Source of the DNA: Lachnospiraceae bacterium UBA5902
GTDB taxonomy: Bacteria; Bacillota; Clostridia; Lachnospirales; Lachnospiraceae
DNA: 5,674 nucleotides
NCBI GenBank assembly: GCA_002431865.1
Contig: DJEI01000103.1
Coordinates: 1-5,674 of the forward strand
Direction of reading: 5' to 3'
The first letter of the stretch is position 1, and every line of letters starts with the position of its first letter. Both the position numbers and the translations under genes were made by a program. The notes below the pieces were generated by a model. It saw only the letters and a program-made list of their open reading frames with translations. It did not search any database and was not told the origin of the DNA. This document shows, in pieces, positions 5,666-5,674 of this stretch.

Positions 5666-5674
5666 ATTATGTGT

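Overview
The window looks like a low-to-moderate GC Gram-positive chromosome, most likely from the Lachnospiraceae or another clostridial group. The evidence is Shine-Dalgarno sites of the GGAG/GAGG type, AT-rich intergenic DNA with SigA-like promoters, a DegS-like cytosolic kinase-family protein and Firmicute-type TrmB and ArgRS. No marker fixes the genus.

Layout. Bases 1-23 hold the 5' end of a tRNA gene on the minus strand, cut by the window edge, with its own promoter at 70-98. Bases 99-372 are mostly not explained: they contain a 67-codon minus-strand ORF (164-367) of doubtful status and a strong inverted repeat (307-356) whose T-tract lies on the plus strand. Bases 373-1020 (minus) are trmB, the tRNA m7G46 methyltransferase. 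A compact divergent promoter region (1052-1128) separates it from a plus-strand three-gene set: a D,D-carboxypeptidase of the DacA/PBP5 family (1172-2545), a DegS-like HATPase protein that seems to lack its phospho-acceptor histidine (2583-3707) and argS (3739-5430). These genes are 37 and 31 bases apart, each with its own ribosome binding site, with no T-tract terminator between them. They are probably one operon ending at the intrinsic terminator 5485-5518.

After the terminator the DNA is very AT-rich and seems non-coding. It holds a perfect 12-bp inverted repeat (5574-5607) and two DnaA-box-like nonamers, 32 bp apart and in the same orientation, one matching the consensus exactly. The window stops just there, so a replication origin or a DnaA-controlled promoter may begin at the right edge.

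Functionally most of the window serves translation (a tRNA, a tRNA methyltransferase, a tRNA synthetase), with cell-wall trimming and a possible signalling pseudokinase placed in the same transcript as argS. I found no mobile element, CRISPR array or defence system. The points most worth following are the histidine-less DegS-like protein, the DnaA boxes at the right edge and the unexplained 99-372 stretch.
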